This document shows, piece after piece, positions 28,039 through 38,484 of a stretch of 64,000 nt of DNA. The position numbers and the translations under genes were made by a program. Location: the NCBI GenBank assembly GCA_030446715.1, contig JAUJMU010000005.1, positions 424,542 to 488,541 of the forward strand, written 5' to 3'. This DNA comes from Cytophagales bacterium. GTDB lineage: Bacteria > Bacteroidota > Bacteroidia > Cytophagales > 172606-1. The notes beneath the pieces were generated by a model. It saw only the letters and a program-made list of their open reading frames with translations. It was not told the origin of the DNA and made no database searches. How positions within the stretch are numbered: position 1 is the stretch's first letter; each line of letters starts with the position of its first letter.

Positions 28039-29329
28039 AGGGTGCGTTTCAAAACTTCGCTTCGTGATCCTGCTATGCCAGAATGAGGGGAGAATAGGGT
28101 AAATTGGGAGTAAAAACAACACAAAGATGAGCAAAGAGGAATATTTAGCGCTAGCGGCAGAACGATATGAGGCACTGGAAGGGCTGAAAAAGCATGAGGA
28201 TTTTTACAGCTACGAAGCCGAATTTGACAAGATATGGACCGCTCTGGGACGGCAGATACTGGAAAATACGGTGAGTCAGGTACCTAAAAATCATCGAAAA
28301 AAAACATCATCCGGACCCGGTACGGAAAGATAGCCGTGGCTAAAACGCATGGTTTCAGTCTTCCGGTGCTGGGCTCAAGGACCAGTCCATATCTGCAAAG
28401 CAAACTGGTATTATTGGGTTGTGAGCAGGTGTTTGGTCAGGTACCGGCAATGGTCGAGTCCCTGTTAGGTATCAAGGTGAGTCAAAGTCAGGTTTACCGG
28501 ACTTGTCAAATAGCTGCTTTTGTAACGGATGAAGCAGTCGTGGATGCTCCATCTGTTGAGCTTGGCCGGCAGTTAACTGCTGCCGGGCAGACCGTATATG
28601 GAATGGTGGATGGGAGTATGCTCCTGACTCAGGAAGGATGGCAGGAAACCAAAGTAGGCCGGGTGTTTGCGGCTCAGGCTGTTACTGTTGATGAGCCGCA
28701 GCCACCAGCATGGGAGTTAAGTCCGTCCGAGTACGTAGCACACCGGGGACATTACCGGGAATTCACCCGAAAGTTTGAGCAATTATTTCCCCCGGCTTCC
28801 GCCTGCCGGAAAGTATTGGTGAGTGATGGAGCGGCCTGGATTGGCAACTGGCTCCGGGAAACCTACCCGGATGCAGTACATATTTTAGACTACTACCATT
28901 TAAAAGAGAAATTGTCTGCTGCTGCCCAAAGTGTCTCTGATTCCGGGCACTGGCTCCGGGAGCAGGAAGAGAGCCTGTTTGAAGGCCGGCAGCAGGCAGT
29001 AGAGAAAGCCGTACAGGATTTGCCACACCTGGATGCTGCCAGCAAACAGCAATTGCTTGAATACCTGAAAAACAACCGCTACCGTACCCGTTATGACCTC
29101 TACCACAAAGAAGGACTCATGATTGGCAGTGGTCCCGTTGAAGCAGCCCATCGAACTGTATTACAGGTGAGAATGAAAAGAAGCGGACAGCGTTGGTCTG
29201 AGCCTGGCTGTGACAAGATGATTTTGCTGCGGACTGCTTACCGGAGTGGAAAATTTGACCTCATCACTGACATCTTCCGACAGGATGAAGCCTTCCGCCA
29301 GATGGCTGCGTAATTTTGAAAGGCACCCT
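28039..29329 (+). mobile_element. ISKra4-family insertion sequence (about 1.29 kb)
   Basis: Imperfect terminal inverted repeats: AGGGTGCGTTTCAAAACTT at 28039-28057 and, on the other strand, AGGGTGCCTTTCAAAATT at 29312-29329. It is flanked by the 6-base direct repeat TCAAAT (28033-28038 and 29330-29335). The enclosed transposase belongs to ISKra4. Confidence 0.8.
28127..29313 (+). CDS. ISKra4 transposase, probably made by -1 frameshifting
   Basis: ORF1 (28127-28333) encodes MSKEEYLALAAERYEALEGL and a short domain. The main frame holds IRTRYGKIAVAKTHGFSLPV, VYGMVDGSMLLTQEGWQETK, CRKVLVSDGAAWIGNW, DAVHILDYYHLKEKL and GSGPVEAAHRTVLQVRMKRS, the DDE-type transposase of ISKra4. The two frames meet at a run of eight A (28297-28304) followed by C. 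Reading CGA AAA AAA and slipping one base back gives AAC ATC ATC CGG, which enters the second frame. This is a classical -1 slippery site, so the fusion is likely programmed. The element otherwise looks intact. Confidence 0.8.
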
Positions 29330-31972
29330 TCAAATATCGCATCAAAAGCGTTCCGGAGGTGGGCAGTAAGCCCACCAAAAATTTACTTACTGACCGTTTT
29401 AAAGACTCTTCTGGTAATTATCCCATACCGGGTTTGCAGTCTGATTATAAAAATTCCAGCTTGTTGATTGGAAAGATCTAATTCTGCTTTGTTCTGCGTC
29501 GGGACCGGGTTGATTTTTTTTACCAGAACAGAACGGCCCACCGCATCAGAAACAGAAATAGTTATGTCAGATCCAAGGTCAGGCGGAAGTATTAAGGTTA
29601 TTTTTCCGGTGGTAGGATTGGGATAGAAATTAATCAAAGCAGCAATTGCAGGTTCCGTACCGGTCAGGACATATGCAAAAGCAGGTGCCGGTTCAGATAT
29701 ACATGCTGTCTGACTTTTTACCCTTACTGTATATGTTCCAGCCTGGTGAACCCGAATCATCTGTGTCTGCTCGCCAAGCAGGCTACCGTTCAGGTACCAT
29801 TCATAGGCCTGGCTGGCCTGACTGCAAAACAGGCTATCGGCACCTGTCTGTGTTATCATAGGGGTGGCAGGCTTCTTGAGGCGGGTGATGGTAATACGAG
29901 CCTTCAAAGAATCACTTCCGCAACTGTTAGAAGGTATGCTCCATTCAAAGACGTTCTCTCCGTAGCCAAGCCGGGTAAGCAGGGTAGTAGGCGTTGTAGC
30001 TTCCTGGATAAAGCCGGCTCCGCTGATTATTTTCCACCGCCCACTGTTAAACTGAGGAGCCTTTGCCTGCAGGCGTACTGAATCCTGTTCACAAAGCAGG
30101 CGATTTGTTCCTGCTTCAATGCTTGTATTGGTCGTAAGACAGGGAAGCTTATAATTATAAGTCTCCGACAGGTCGGAGGTGCAGCCCGAAATACCTGCTA
30201 CCCGTACCTGATAAAGTCCCGCCTGTGTAACCTGAACGGTCCGGGTCTGCCAATCTAACTTGCTGCCCTCCAAAAACCACTCATAGCTGCTGCCAGCAGT
30301 GCTGCACATCAGTTCATTATCTCCCAGAGGGGCAATGGAAGGGATAGCAGGTTTGCTCAGGCGCGTTACGGTTACCCTTGCCCGGAGGGAATCGCTGCCG
30401 CAATCATTGGCGGGAATACTCCATTCAAACACGTTCTCTCCTTCAGCCAGTCCGGTAACGGTAGCTGTGGGACTTGCTGCATTTTGGATTACGCCTGTTC
30501 CGCTGATGCGTCTCCACCTACCGGTTCCATGCCCGGGCTGAACCGCTTGCAGCCCTGCCGAGTCTTTTCCGCACAATAACAGATTAGTCCCCGCGTCTGC
30601 TTCAATATTGGTTGTAGTACAGACAACACTTTGACTCAGTCTTACGGCCTCTTCAATTACGGGTGGAATATCGTAAATGGTGTTAAGAGTGGTATTGGTC
30701 CGGATCGGTTCATTGTAATCAAAATAGATATCGGCAAAGTTTTCAATCCTGATCCTGACCGGCAGATTATCTTTGGGTCTGACATTAAACTGAATAAAAC
30801 CATTACTGCCTGCCTTGTCTTTGGTGCTGTCGGGCAGGTTGATGTTGTTGAAGGTAAACGTTAGCACAGGTCTGCCTTTGCCTGTTACACTCATCCGGTA
30901 GGGATGTGAAGAGGCTCCCATCTGAAGACTGGCAATATCTATGTGTTCAGAAAGCGTATCTGTCACTATTACTTTGTAAGCCACGTCCGTGCCGGTATTT
31001 TGAAAACGAATCAGGTAATCCAGTGGCTGATTGCCGGGAGTGTATCTGTCAGGGGTAATACCTCCCGGGGAAACTGCTTTGTCATTAGGGTCATAGGAGT
31101 CAACAATGGGCAGGCATTCTATAGCTACTTCCGGCTCAATATCATCCTGAGGAAACAGGCTGACAAATCCTTTGCTTACCGTCCCACCGTTACCTGTTCC
31201 ACAAGCTTCTATAGTAACGTTGCTTTGCTGCTTTCGGGGATGTCCGGGACGTTGGTCAGCTTCAAACCGTATGGTATTTCCATTGGCAGGAACGCTCAGA
31301 ATCAAACTATCTCCTTTGGTAAGCCGGTACCAACTGCTGAAAGCCAGCCGGTCATTTAGAAAAACACGGAATGTACTGCTGTCAGCCATATCCTGCCGGC
31401 CTTTATTAAAAACAGCAAATCTCACTTTCTCATTTTCCTGACAGTTAGCTTTCAGGAAAATATCCGACCCGTCCCATTCAGCAGAAGGTATTCTGGCATT
31501 GGCTGGGGTAATCCAAACTTTTGTGCATTGGGTGAGTCCCCTGATTGTGGGGATATCACAAACAACAGAGTCAAACAGCTGGATATTTCCGCACTGGTCT
31601 GGTGCCAGTTTCCCAACTGTAAAGATATAATTATGGTCTTTATCTACCGTATATGGTGTATTTGAACGCCCCAGTACTACGTATTCGGGCATCTTTACAT
31701 GTACCTGAACACTATCTGCTTCCTGGGTACCGGTGTTGCAATACGTGACAATAGTACTGTTCATTAAACACCGGCGGCGGCGACTTGATGCTACACTTAC
31801 CGTCAGAAGGGGACCAGCCTCCGTTTTATTGGCAAAGTGGTAGTGGTAAAATTGCAACTGATAATCCGAATTATTAACTTAGGGTGTATACGATAAAGCA
31901 TCCATGATAGTCATTACCAAAACGTGCCCTAACTGTGGCAGTAAAGACTTGGTCAGCAACGGTCATAACTTT

Positions 31973-32896
31973 AGAGTGTGTTTAAAATCTGAGTGGGCAA
32001 ATTGCGAAACTGACAAGGGGTTGAGCACAAGGGGTTGAAAAGGGAATTGGTCCTAACTTGTGGTTATCAAATCTCAGGTTAGTTATGGTAGTAGTTAAGC
32101 TCAGGTTCAAACGTGAACGGTTTACCCCATTGACCAATTCCCAATGGGAAATTGAAAAAACAATTGACAACGGCAGAAAGCGTAAGCACAGTTTAAGAGC
32201 AGTGGTCAATGGGATTTTGAAGATCACCAGAACGGGCACTCAGTGGCGTAATCTGGAAGAAAGTCCTTGTGTATATCCAGGCTGGCCGAGTTTGTATTAC
32301 TACTTCCGCAAGTGGCAACAGAACGGAGTATGGTCGGCAGTGTTAAGCTTACTGGTTGAACAAGAGCGGCAAAGACAAGGCAGACCCGCCAAAGCATCGG
32401 CCGTGGCCGTTGATTCGCAAAGCGTCAGGAAGGGCAGTCTGATCAGTTTAGACACGGGCATTGATGGGGGTAAGAAGGTCAACGGCAGAAAAAGGCACCT
32501 GGCCGTTGATTCGCTGGGCCTGCCTTTAGCCCTGCACGTATCAGCGGCCAACAAGCAGGACGGACAAGAAGGTATTGAACTGCTTTGGCAACTTGATAAG
32601 GCTACTGACCGGCTGGCTCTGATCCGGGCCGACAAGGCGTACAAAGGCGATTTTACCACTTGTGCTGACTACTACCACTGGAAAGTAGAAGTAAGCCAGA
32701 AGCCTGAGTCGGCTCAAGGTTTTGTCCCTCAAACCGGAAGATGGCAAGTAGAACGATCCTTCGGTTGGTTCAATTTCTTCCGCAGGCTCAGCCGGGACTT
32801 TGAGAAAAACAGTAGAATCTTCCTGGCTTTCATGCAATTAGCCTTTATTGACATCATTTTGGCAAGAACACCCAATTAAATTCTTAAACACACTCT
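31973..32896 (+). mobile_element. IS5-family element nested in IS1
   Basis: Inverted ends AGAGTGTGTTTAA at 31973 and its complement ending at 32896 enclose a single transposase gene. The junctions (CTTTAGAG and CTCTAAAG) are compatible with a TA target duplication, as in the IS427 group, but the exact duplication is ambiguous. It interrupts the InsA reading after SNGHNF. Confidence 0.75.
32085..32879 (+). CDS. IS5-family transposase
   Basis: 264 residues from the ATG at 32085. The N-terminal DUF4096-type domain (RFTPLTNSQWEIEKTI, GTQWRNLEESPCVYPGWPSL) is followed by a DDE domain: the first Asp in AVAVDSQSVRKGS, the second in RADKAYKGDF and the Glu in GRWQVERSFGWFNFFRRLSR. All three catalytic residues are present and the frame is uninterrupted, so this copy may be active. 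It is the youngest layer of the nested insertion here. Confidence 0.85.
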   Translation: MVVVKLRFKRERFTPLTNSQWEIEKTIDNGRKRKHSLRAVVNGILKITRTGTQWRNLEESPCVYPGWPSLYYYFRKWQQNGVWSAVLSLLVEQERQRQGRPAKASAVAVDSQSVRKGSLISLDTGIDGGKKVNGRKRHLAVDSLGLPLALHVSAANKQDGQEGIELLWQLDKATDRLALIRADKAYKGDFTTCADYYHWKVEVSQKPESAQGFVPQTGRWQVERSFGWFNFFRRLSRDFEKNSRIFLAFMQLAFIDIILARTPN

Positions 32897-35800
32897 AAAG
32901 AACGGCAAGCAGAAATATAATTGCAAAAACTGTGGCAAGTACGGCACTTTGGATGCTGGCCCTCGCTACAGTGAAGAGCGGAAAACAGAGATATTGAAAG
33001 CCTACTTTGAGCGGCCCGGTATGAGAGGCATCGCCCGAATATTTGGCGTAGCCCGACAAACGCTTGCCGGTTGGCTCAAGGAGGAAGCAGACAAGCATCC
33101 TGACCTGGAGGCTACCCTTGCAGATGTGCCCGACGGTCAGGACGTGCTGGAATATGACGAGTTGCAGCATTTTGTAAAAAAAGCCAAAAGCGCTGGCTCT
33201 GGACGGTAATCAGTCGGAAGACGCGTAAGATCATTGCTTTCTACATTGGTGATCATAGTATGGAGAGTTGCAAGATGCTTTTGGCAAAGGATTCCTGACA
33301 GGTTTCGCTACCAAACCAGTTTCTCGGATTTCTGGGAAGCTTACAATTTTATTTATGAAAAGACCCGTAAACATCAGAAAGTAGGTAAAGAATCAGGGCA
33401 AACTAACCACATGGAACGCTGGAATAATACGATTCGTCAATGGGTAGGAAGGTTAACCCGAAAGACGCTTTCCTTCTCTAAGTCTGACTTCTTCAACGAA
33501 CTCGTCATTCGCCTTTTTATTGTTCGTTATAATCTTAGCAGATCAGTTTTAATCTTTACCACTACCGCAAAGTCTTTACCCGTGATGGTGTTATTTGCCG
33601 TGGTAAAAACAACTGAATGGGCATTTGGTCCTGCGGGACAGGTTTGCTGAATCAGTTTCTTCTTGTGAGCGGGAATGACCTGTTCAACTGTATAAGTACC
33701 CGTACCAACGTTCAGTATGTAATTGCCGAGCGAATCGGTCGAAGCAAAATAATTGCCTGGTTGTGCCACCACAACCCGGTTGGATACCCCTTTTTCCGCT
33801 CCATTTTTTATACAATCGGCATTGTCATCTTCATACACATTGCCTCTGATTATATTACTGGCGAAGAGAGTCAACAAATGCTGCAAAATAAGGAAGGGTT
33901 CTGTCCTGAAGAGTCATAAAACTACCACCTGCGTACAACCCATTGCCTGATACGTTCAGCACGTAAACATCCCGGTATTGATTGGCAGAACCGTTATCGT
34001 TAGGGTTCCATGTCTTGACCGATCCCGTACGTGAATCAAGAGCAGCTAACTTATTTTTAAAAGTGCCGTTAATCAAAGTAAATTCCCCACCCACATACAC
34101 CACATTGTCTCTTACAGCTAATGCCCTCACCGTTCCTGACACGTACGGTTTCCAGTTGGTGGGCTTTCCGGTAACAGCATCAACAGCCGCTAAATTACTT
34201 CTGGCCTGCCCGCCGGTCATCCCGAAAATACCCCCTATGAAGACCACCTGATTGGACACGGCTACAGCATTGATATTGGAGACATACTGGAAATAACCCG
34301 GACTACTTTCAACGTTAGGATTCCATGCGGTAGCCCTGACCGGTAATTATGTCAACGGCCCAATCTGTTTCTGGTCTGTCCGCCAATAGAGGTGAAACTG
34401 CCCCCTACATACATTACATTGCCTTCCAGGGCCAGTGATGAAACCGCCCAATAACTGTTATTGGGACGATTGGGGTTTGGATTCCATGCGGTAGCCTGAC
34501 CAGTAACCGCATCAAGGGCTGCAAGATAATTCCTGGCTTTTCCGCCAATTGTAGTGAATCCACCTCCGGCATATACCAGATTACCCCGAGACCGAAACGT
34601 ACGCACGAAACCATTCGGCGTGGGATTTCAACTCATTACCTGGCCGCTGACCGCATCCAGGGCTGCAAGGTAATTTCTGTTTTGATTGTTGATTGTGGTA
34701 AATTCACCACCCGCATACACCACATTCCCTGATACAGCCAGTGCGATCACCATCCGGTTAGTGTTGGATGTCCAGGGCATAGCCTGACCAGTAGTCACAT
34801 CAAGGGCCGCAAGATTACTTCTCGGCACCCCTCCGATGGTGGTGAAGTTCCTCCCACAAAAAACTGCATTCTCCACCACAGCCACCGTATTCACATCGAA
34901 TATCTCTCTGGTACTGGTTGGCAAGGGCCTCCGGAGGTAAGCAGCCCGTAGCTGCATCAATGGCTGCCAGTTTGAACCTGCTCTGTCCGCCAATAGTAAT
35001 AAAATTACCGGCTGCATATATTATCCCGTCTGACAGGGCCAGATCATAAACACCCTCATTTGCATCAGGATTCCAGGCGTGGCAAGACCGGTAGCGGCAT
35101 CGAGTGCCGCTATGTTATTTCTGGCCTGTCCGCCAATAGTAGTATATCTGCCTCCGGCGTATACGGTATTGCCAGATACTGCCAGTGCATAAATAGTCCC
35201 GTTACCAGCTGGATTCCATTCAGTGGCAAGGCCCGTAACTGCATCAAGAGCAGCTAAACCATTTCTGGTTAGTCCGCCGATGCTGGTAAAGCGGCCGCCG
35301 GCGTATATCGTATTCCCTGATACAGACAGAACGAACACAAAAATTATTGGGAGCGGGATTCCAGGCAGTAAGCTGGCCTGTAGAGGCATTCAGGGCCGCT
35401 AATCCACTCCTTGGTTGCTCATCAATGGATGTAAAATCACCACTGGCGTACACAATATTGTTTGATACAACCAGCTTATAAACGCTTTTATCAAGAACAG
35501 GAGCCTGGTTTTGTCTAAAGTTCCGTCGGGCCATATGTGAGCCAGATTCTTCCGCTCTGCCCCCTGCACGTTGGTGAAAGTTCCCCCGATAAACCATCCT
35601 CCTGCTCCGTCAGCCACAACTGTAAAAACAGTTCCCGTAATCCTCAAACAAGTGTGCTTTCGTTAGTTTTCCATCAGTTTTGTTTAGAATAGCCCCTGCT
35701 CCCGTATTAGGGCCTACGTACGAAAATGCACCTCCCAGATAAATTGTGTTGCCACTACGGGCAATATCATTAACGTAGCCATTAGTTACCCACATGGTGG

Positions 35801-36065
35801 TATCTATCTCCTCCGGCCCTACTTGGTTTTATTGACAGACATAAAAGAGCCAGTGTAAATGTATAGACAAGTAATCGTTTGATCATTCTATGCTTGTTTT
35901 GTCAGAAACGGCTTTCGTTATTCAAATTCCGGCTTGAAGATAGAATGAGCAAATCGGCTATTTCAGGCTTTTTACCCACGGAGATTACATTGTTCTTTTT
36001 CTAATAGACTTGTTAGTTGTTGATAATGAGCGAAGTGGCTATTTTTGCTAGTAAAAGGCACTAAA

Positions 36066-36991
36066 ATGAGCTTGTCATATAAGGATATCCGCACGGATCG
36101 GCAGTGGCGTTCGGCTACGGGTCTGAGTGAGCAAAAGTTCACTTTCTTAGCCGCCCAGTTGGGCAAAGTATACCAGGAGCTACGGAGTAAGTCTGCAGAG
36201 AAGATGCGCAATGTAAAGCAGCAGTTTATTTTCACTACTTATGAAGAGATGCTCTTTTTTGTTTTGTTCATCTTGAAAAACACGCTTACCTGGGACAATG
36301 CAGGATTAATCTTTGGCATTAGTGGTGGGGATGCACACCTGAACTTGACTCGGTTTTCCCCTTTTTACAAACTGCTTTGGAGCGGTTAAGCTGCTTGCCG
36401 GTCCGGGATTTGAAAGACTGGCAGAAACTCCGCCCGGAGTTTTCCAGGCAGTTGGTCTTGCTCATGGATGGTAGTGAAGTAGCCGTGCAACGGCCTGTGG
36501 ATGAGCAGCAACAGGAGCAGGCCTTCAGTGGTAAAAAAAAAAAAAAAAAAAAAAAGACATACCCGAAAGCTACTCCTGCTGAGTACGACCGATAGACGGA
36601 TTTTGTACGTGAGCAAGCTCTATAACGGCAGTGTGCATGACAGAAAATGGCCGATCAAGAGATCAAGGATCAATCAGCAGTGTTCGAGTCAAAAGAGTTG
36701 CGGGTAGATTCAGGCTTTTTGGGAATAGGCAAAACGCTCAAGGATTGCAAGGTGGAGATACCGGAAAAAAAGAAGAAAAAACAACAACTTACCCTCCAGC
36801 AGAAAGAAGCTAACAAAGAAAAAGGCAAGAATAGAATCAGCATTGAACATGCCATTGGTGGCATGAAAAGATACCGCTTGATTATGGAGAGAATCAGAGT
36901 CAGAAAACTAGCGCTGCTGGATACAATAGTAGGGGTATGTGCTGGCCTTTGGAACTTCCAATCCAGCTTCTCCCTCATTCCCAACCACTAA
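36066..36991 (+). pseudogene. IS5/ISL2-type transposase, frameshifted
   Basis: MSLSYKDIRTDRQWRSATGL to 36389 carries the HTH_Tnp_4 region with TYEEMLFFVLFILKNTLTWD. The catalytic part is spread over other frames: RQLVLLMDGSEVAVQRP with the first Asp, RRILYVSKLYNGSVHDRKW with the second, and KGKNRISIEHAIGGMKRYRL with the Glu. Shifts occur near 36380, at the 23-A tract (36533-36555) and near 36645. The element is probably inactive. Confidence 0.75.
36533..36555 (+). repeat. 23-base poly-A tract inside the transposase gene
   Basis: An uninterrupted run of 23 A replaces what should be a short Lys-coding stretch (FSGKKK...HT). Such a run is far longer than any other homopolymer in the window and changes frame by its length. 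Confidence 0.9.
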
Positions 36992-37199
36992 CAAGTCTAA
37001 TGAACTGGCATCCTCAATTTAAATAACTCTTCTGAGTCATGTACCGCCTTTTGAAAGAGCAAGCATTAGTGTTTTCGTTCTGCTGTAATTGATCATTCAG
37101 GTGACACGTAGCCGTAGTGCTGCATTCAAAGCATTTTCTGCTTTCGGATCCTTATAGCTCATGAACTGATACTACTGACGAATTCAGGCAACAGATACT

Positions 37200-37445
37200 A
37201 TGTGTATCCATCCAGTAGCCTCAGGCAGGAAGAATTATCTGGTTGCCGGGGCTGAAAGAGCAGCAATGATCTACAACTTACCGGGTAGCTGCAGGCTGCA
37301 GAACATCAATCCCAATGATTACCTGTTGGACATCCTGCAGAGACTGCCTGAGCAACCAGTGAACCGTCTGGCCGAACTGCCGCCGCCCCTCTGGATGCCC
37401 GCTGGTACTGAAACTGCCGCTATAGAAAATACTCAGGCAAGGTAA
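37200..37445 (+). pseudogene. IS66 transposase C-terminal remnant
   Basis: 81 residues: IHPVASGRKNYLVAGAERAA, MIYNLPGSCRLQNINPNDYL, LDILQRLPEQPVNRLAELPP. This is the C-terminus of IS66 TnpC transposases, where RKNYLFAGSHxxAxxAAxIY and NPxxWLxDVLxRI are conserved. The four-residue SHxx part is missing. The preceding 1.4 kb of a complete tnpC is absent, so only an end fragment remains, probably left after rearrangement beside the ISL2 copy. Confidence 0.7.
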
Positions 37446-37519
37446 CCGGCTGCTTCACCGAACGGATGCTTGTAAGTTACCGGTAAGATTACGATCAGAT
37501 TCCTATCACTTTCCTCTGG

Positions 37520-38299
37520 TCAGTCGCTGAGGGCGACGGTATCCATCCGCAGCCCGGTCTGGCGGAGCAGGTACGCTACCGTCACGCTGTCGCCATTATT
37601 GGCAGCCGTGCGGAATCCTTCGCGGGTATCCCATCGGTAGCCGTCTCTGAGTCGGAAGGCGTAGTAGGGCAGGTGTAAACGGTTGCCGTTTTCGGTTGAG
37701 TAATAATCTACGTAGGTGAGCCCGGTGATGTCGCGCAGGGGGTAGCGGTGTTCAATAAAACTCAGGAAGGGATTGATCACAATCTCCTGCGTTCTGGAGT
37801 GGACACCCGCGTACCAGTTGTAGCCCAGCCCTACGCCCAACAGCCCTGCCACGAAGCAAAACCAGAACATACCGCGCAGGGCCTTTTCGCTGTTGATGCC
37901 GTGCTGCTGGTCGTAGGCCAGCATGAGCAGGTCAAATTTGGGGCCCATAAAGCGGCCCAGCACCCAGTGGGTCACGTAAAAGCTCAGGGCGATGCCGAAA
38001 GCCATTCCGGGAAAGATCCAGTAGATCTCCATGAACGGGAAGGGATAGTCGAACGACCGGCCGGCCGTGGCGCGGTACACCAGCACCAACAGCCAGCAGG
38101 CCAGCACCATGCCGCCGAGCATGGACACCAGCACCACCACCACACTCATCCATTCCATGCGCCGCCGGTGAGGCGAAAGGGTCTGTAATTCGGCCGCCGT
38201 GAAGTGCCGGCGAACTTCCGTGCCGCGGGGAAACAGCAGGGGCAGCAGGGCCACTACCAGGGTCGTAAGGGAAGAAGCGATCAGGTTGCCGTAGTCCAT
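37520..38299 (-). CDS. predicted four-helix membrane protein
   Basis: 259 residues. Hydrophobic segments lie at about 6-24 (IASSLTTLVVALLPLLFP), 50-75 (MSVVVVLVSMLGGMVLACWL), 90-112 (WIFPGMAFGIALSFYVTHWV) and 143-161 (MFWFCFVAGLLGVGLGYNW). The C-terminal 90 residues (FLSFIEHRYPLRDITGLTYV, LPYYAFRLRDGYRW) look like a small cytosolic beta domain similar in shape to bacterial PH domains. I do not recognise the family. The gene is intact and unlinked to the surrounding mobile elements. Confidence 0.65.
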   Translation of the reverse strand: MDYGNLIASSLTTLVVALLPLLFPRGTEVRRHFTAAELQTLSPHRRRMEWMSVVVVLVSMLGGMVLACWLLVLVYRATAGRSFDYPFPFMEIYWIFPGMAFGIALSFYVTHWVLGRFMGPKFDLLMLAYDQQHGINSEKALRGMFWFCFVAGLLGVGLGYNWYAGVHSRTQEIVINPFLSFIEHRYPLRDITGLTYVDYYSTENGNRLHLPYYAFRLRDGYRWDTREGFRTAANNGDSVTVAYLLRQTGLRMDTVALSD

Positions 38300-38484
38300 C
38301 GGAAGGATACTATAAAATTATTCGCTGTGGCCTTGCCTCACGTTGTCATAGTCAGCAAACGCCTTTTACAGATTGGATTTGTGAGCGGAGTTTATCAGGT
38401 TATGATCTGATGTTTGTTTTTTTAACCACCTGCTCATTAATATTCAGTACCAATACAGCTACCGGGAGGTGGATGCAGCGATTA

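Larger units (their letters stand above)
31839..33566 (+). mobile_element. IS1-family element containing a nested IS5-family element
   Basis: Terminal repeats GGTAGTGGTAAAATTGCA at the left (from 31839) and GGTAGTGGTAAAGATTAA on the other strand at the right (to 33566). The flanking 7-bp direct repeat is GCAAAGT (31832-31838 and 33567-33573). Removing the element and one repeat copy restores the host reading across the junction as GKDFANKTEAGPLLTV. The interior is interrupted by an IS5-type copy at 31973-32896. Confidence 0.85.
31904..33566 (+). pseudogene. IS1 InsA/InsB transposase, interrupted
   Basis: InsA begins MIVITKTCPNCGSKDLVSNG with its zinc ribbon and is cut by the nested IS5. It resumes at about 32898 as KNGKQKYNCKNCGKYGTLDA and RQTLAGWLKEEADKHP to 33209. 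InsB follows by a -1 shift at A7 (33176-33182) as QKRWLWTVISRKTRKIIAFY with the DDE region, then breaks near 33285. It resumes as RFRYQTSFSDFWEAYNFIYE and TNHMERWNNTIRQWVGRLTR. The A7 site matches the known programmed frameshift of IS1 elements; the other breaks are damage. Confidence 0.75.
29383..35886 (-). pseudogene. large T9SS-secreted beta-propeller surface protein, broken by IS1 and frameshifts
   Basis: The reading starts at the ATG at 35886 with a signal peptide (MIKRLLVYTFTLALLCLSIK). Down to about 33900 it contains at least ten repeats of the type YAGG.FT.IGG..RN.LAALDA.TG...WNP, a beta-propeller of the Delta-60/PQQ-like kind, in several frames. Next is an SdrD/B-like collar (GNVYEDDNADCIKNGAEKGV), the IS1 insertion, a DUF7619/DUF11-type domain (SYDPNDKAVSPGG, DYLIRFQNTGTDVAYKVIVT) and two Ig-like PKD/SprB-type repeats. 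The C-terminal T9SS sorting domain is last (FYPNPTTGKITLILPPD). The part left of the IS is a clean 824-residue frame; the propeller part has about six shifts. Confidence 0.75.
36006..36998 (+). mobile_element. IS5-family (ISL2-like) insertion sequence, about 1 kb
   Basis: Inverted terminal repeats AGACTTGTTAGTTGTTG (36006-36022) and, on the other strand, AGACTTGTTAGTGGTTG (to 36998) differ at one base. The flanking trinucleotide AAT on both sides fits the ANT duplication of the ISL2 group. It lies just upstream of the broken T9SS gene. Confidence 0.8.
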
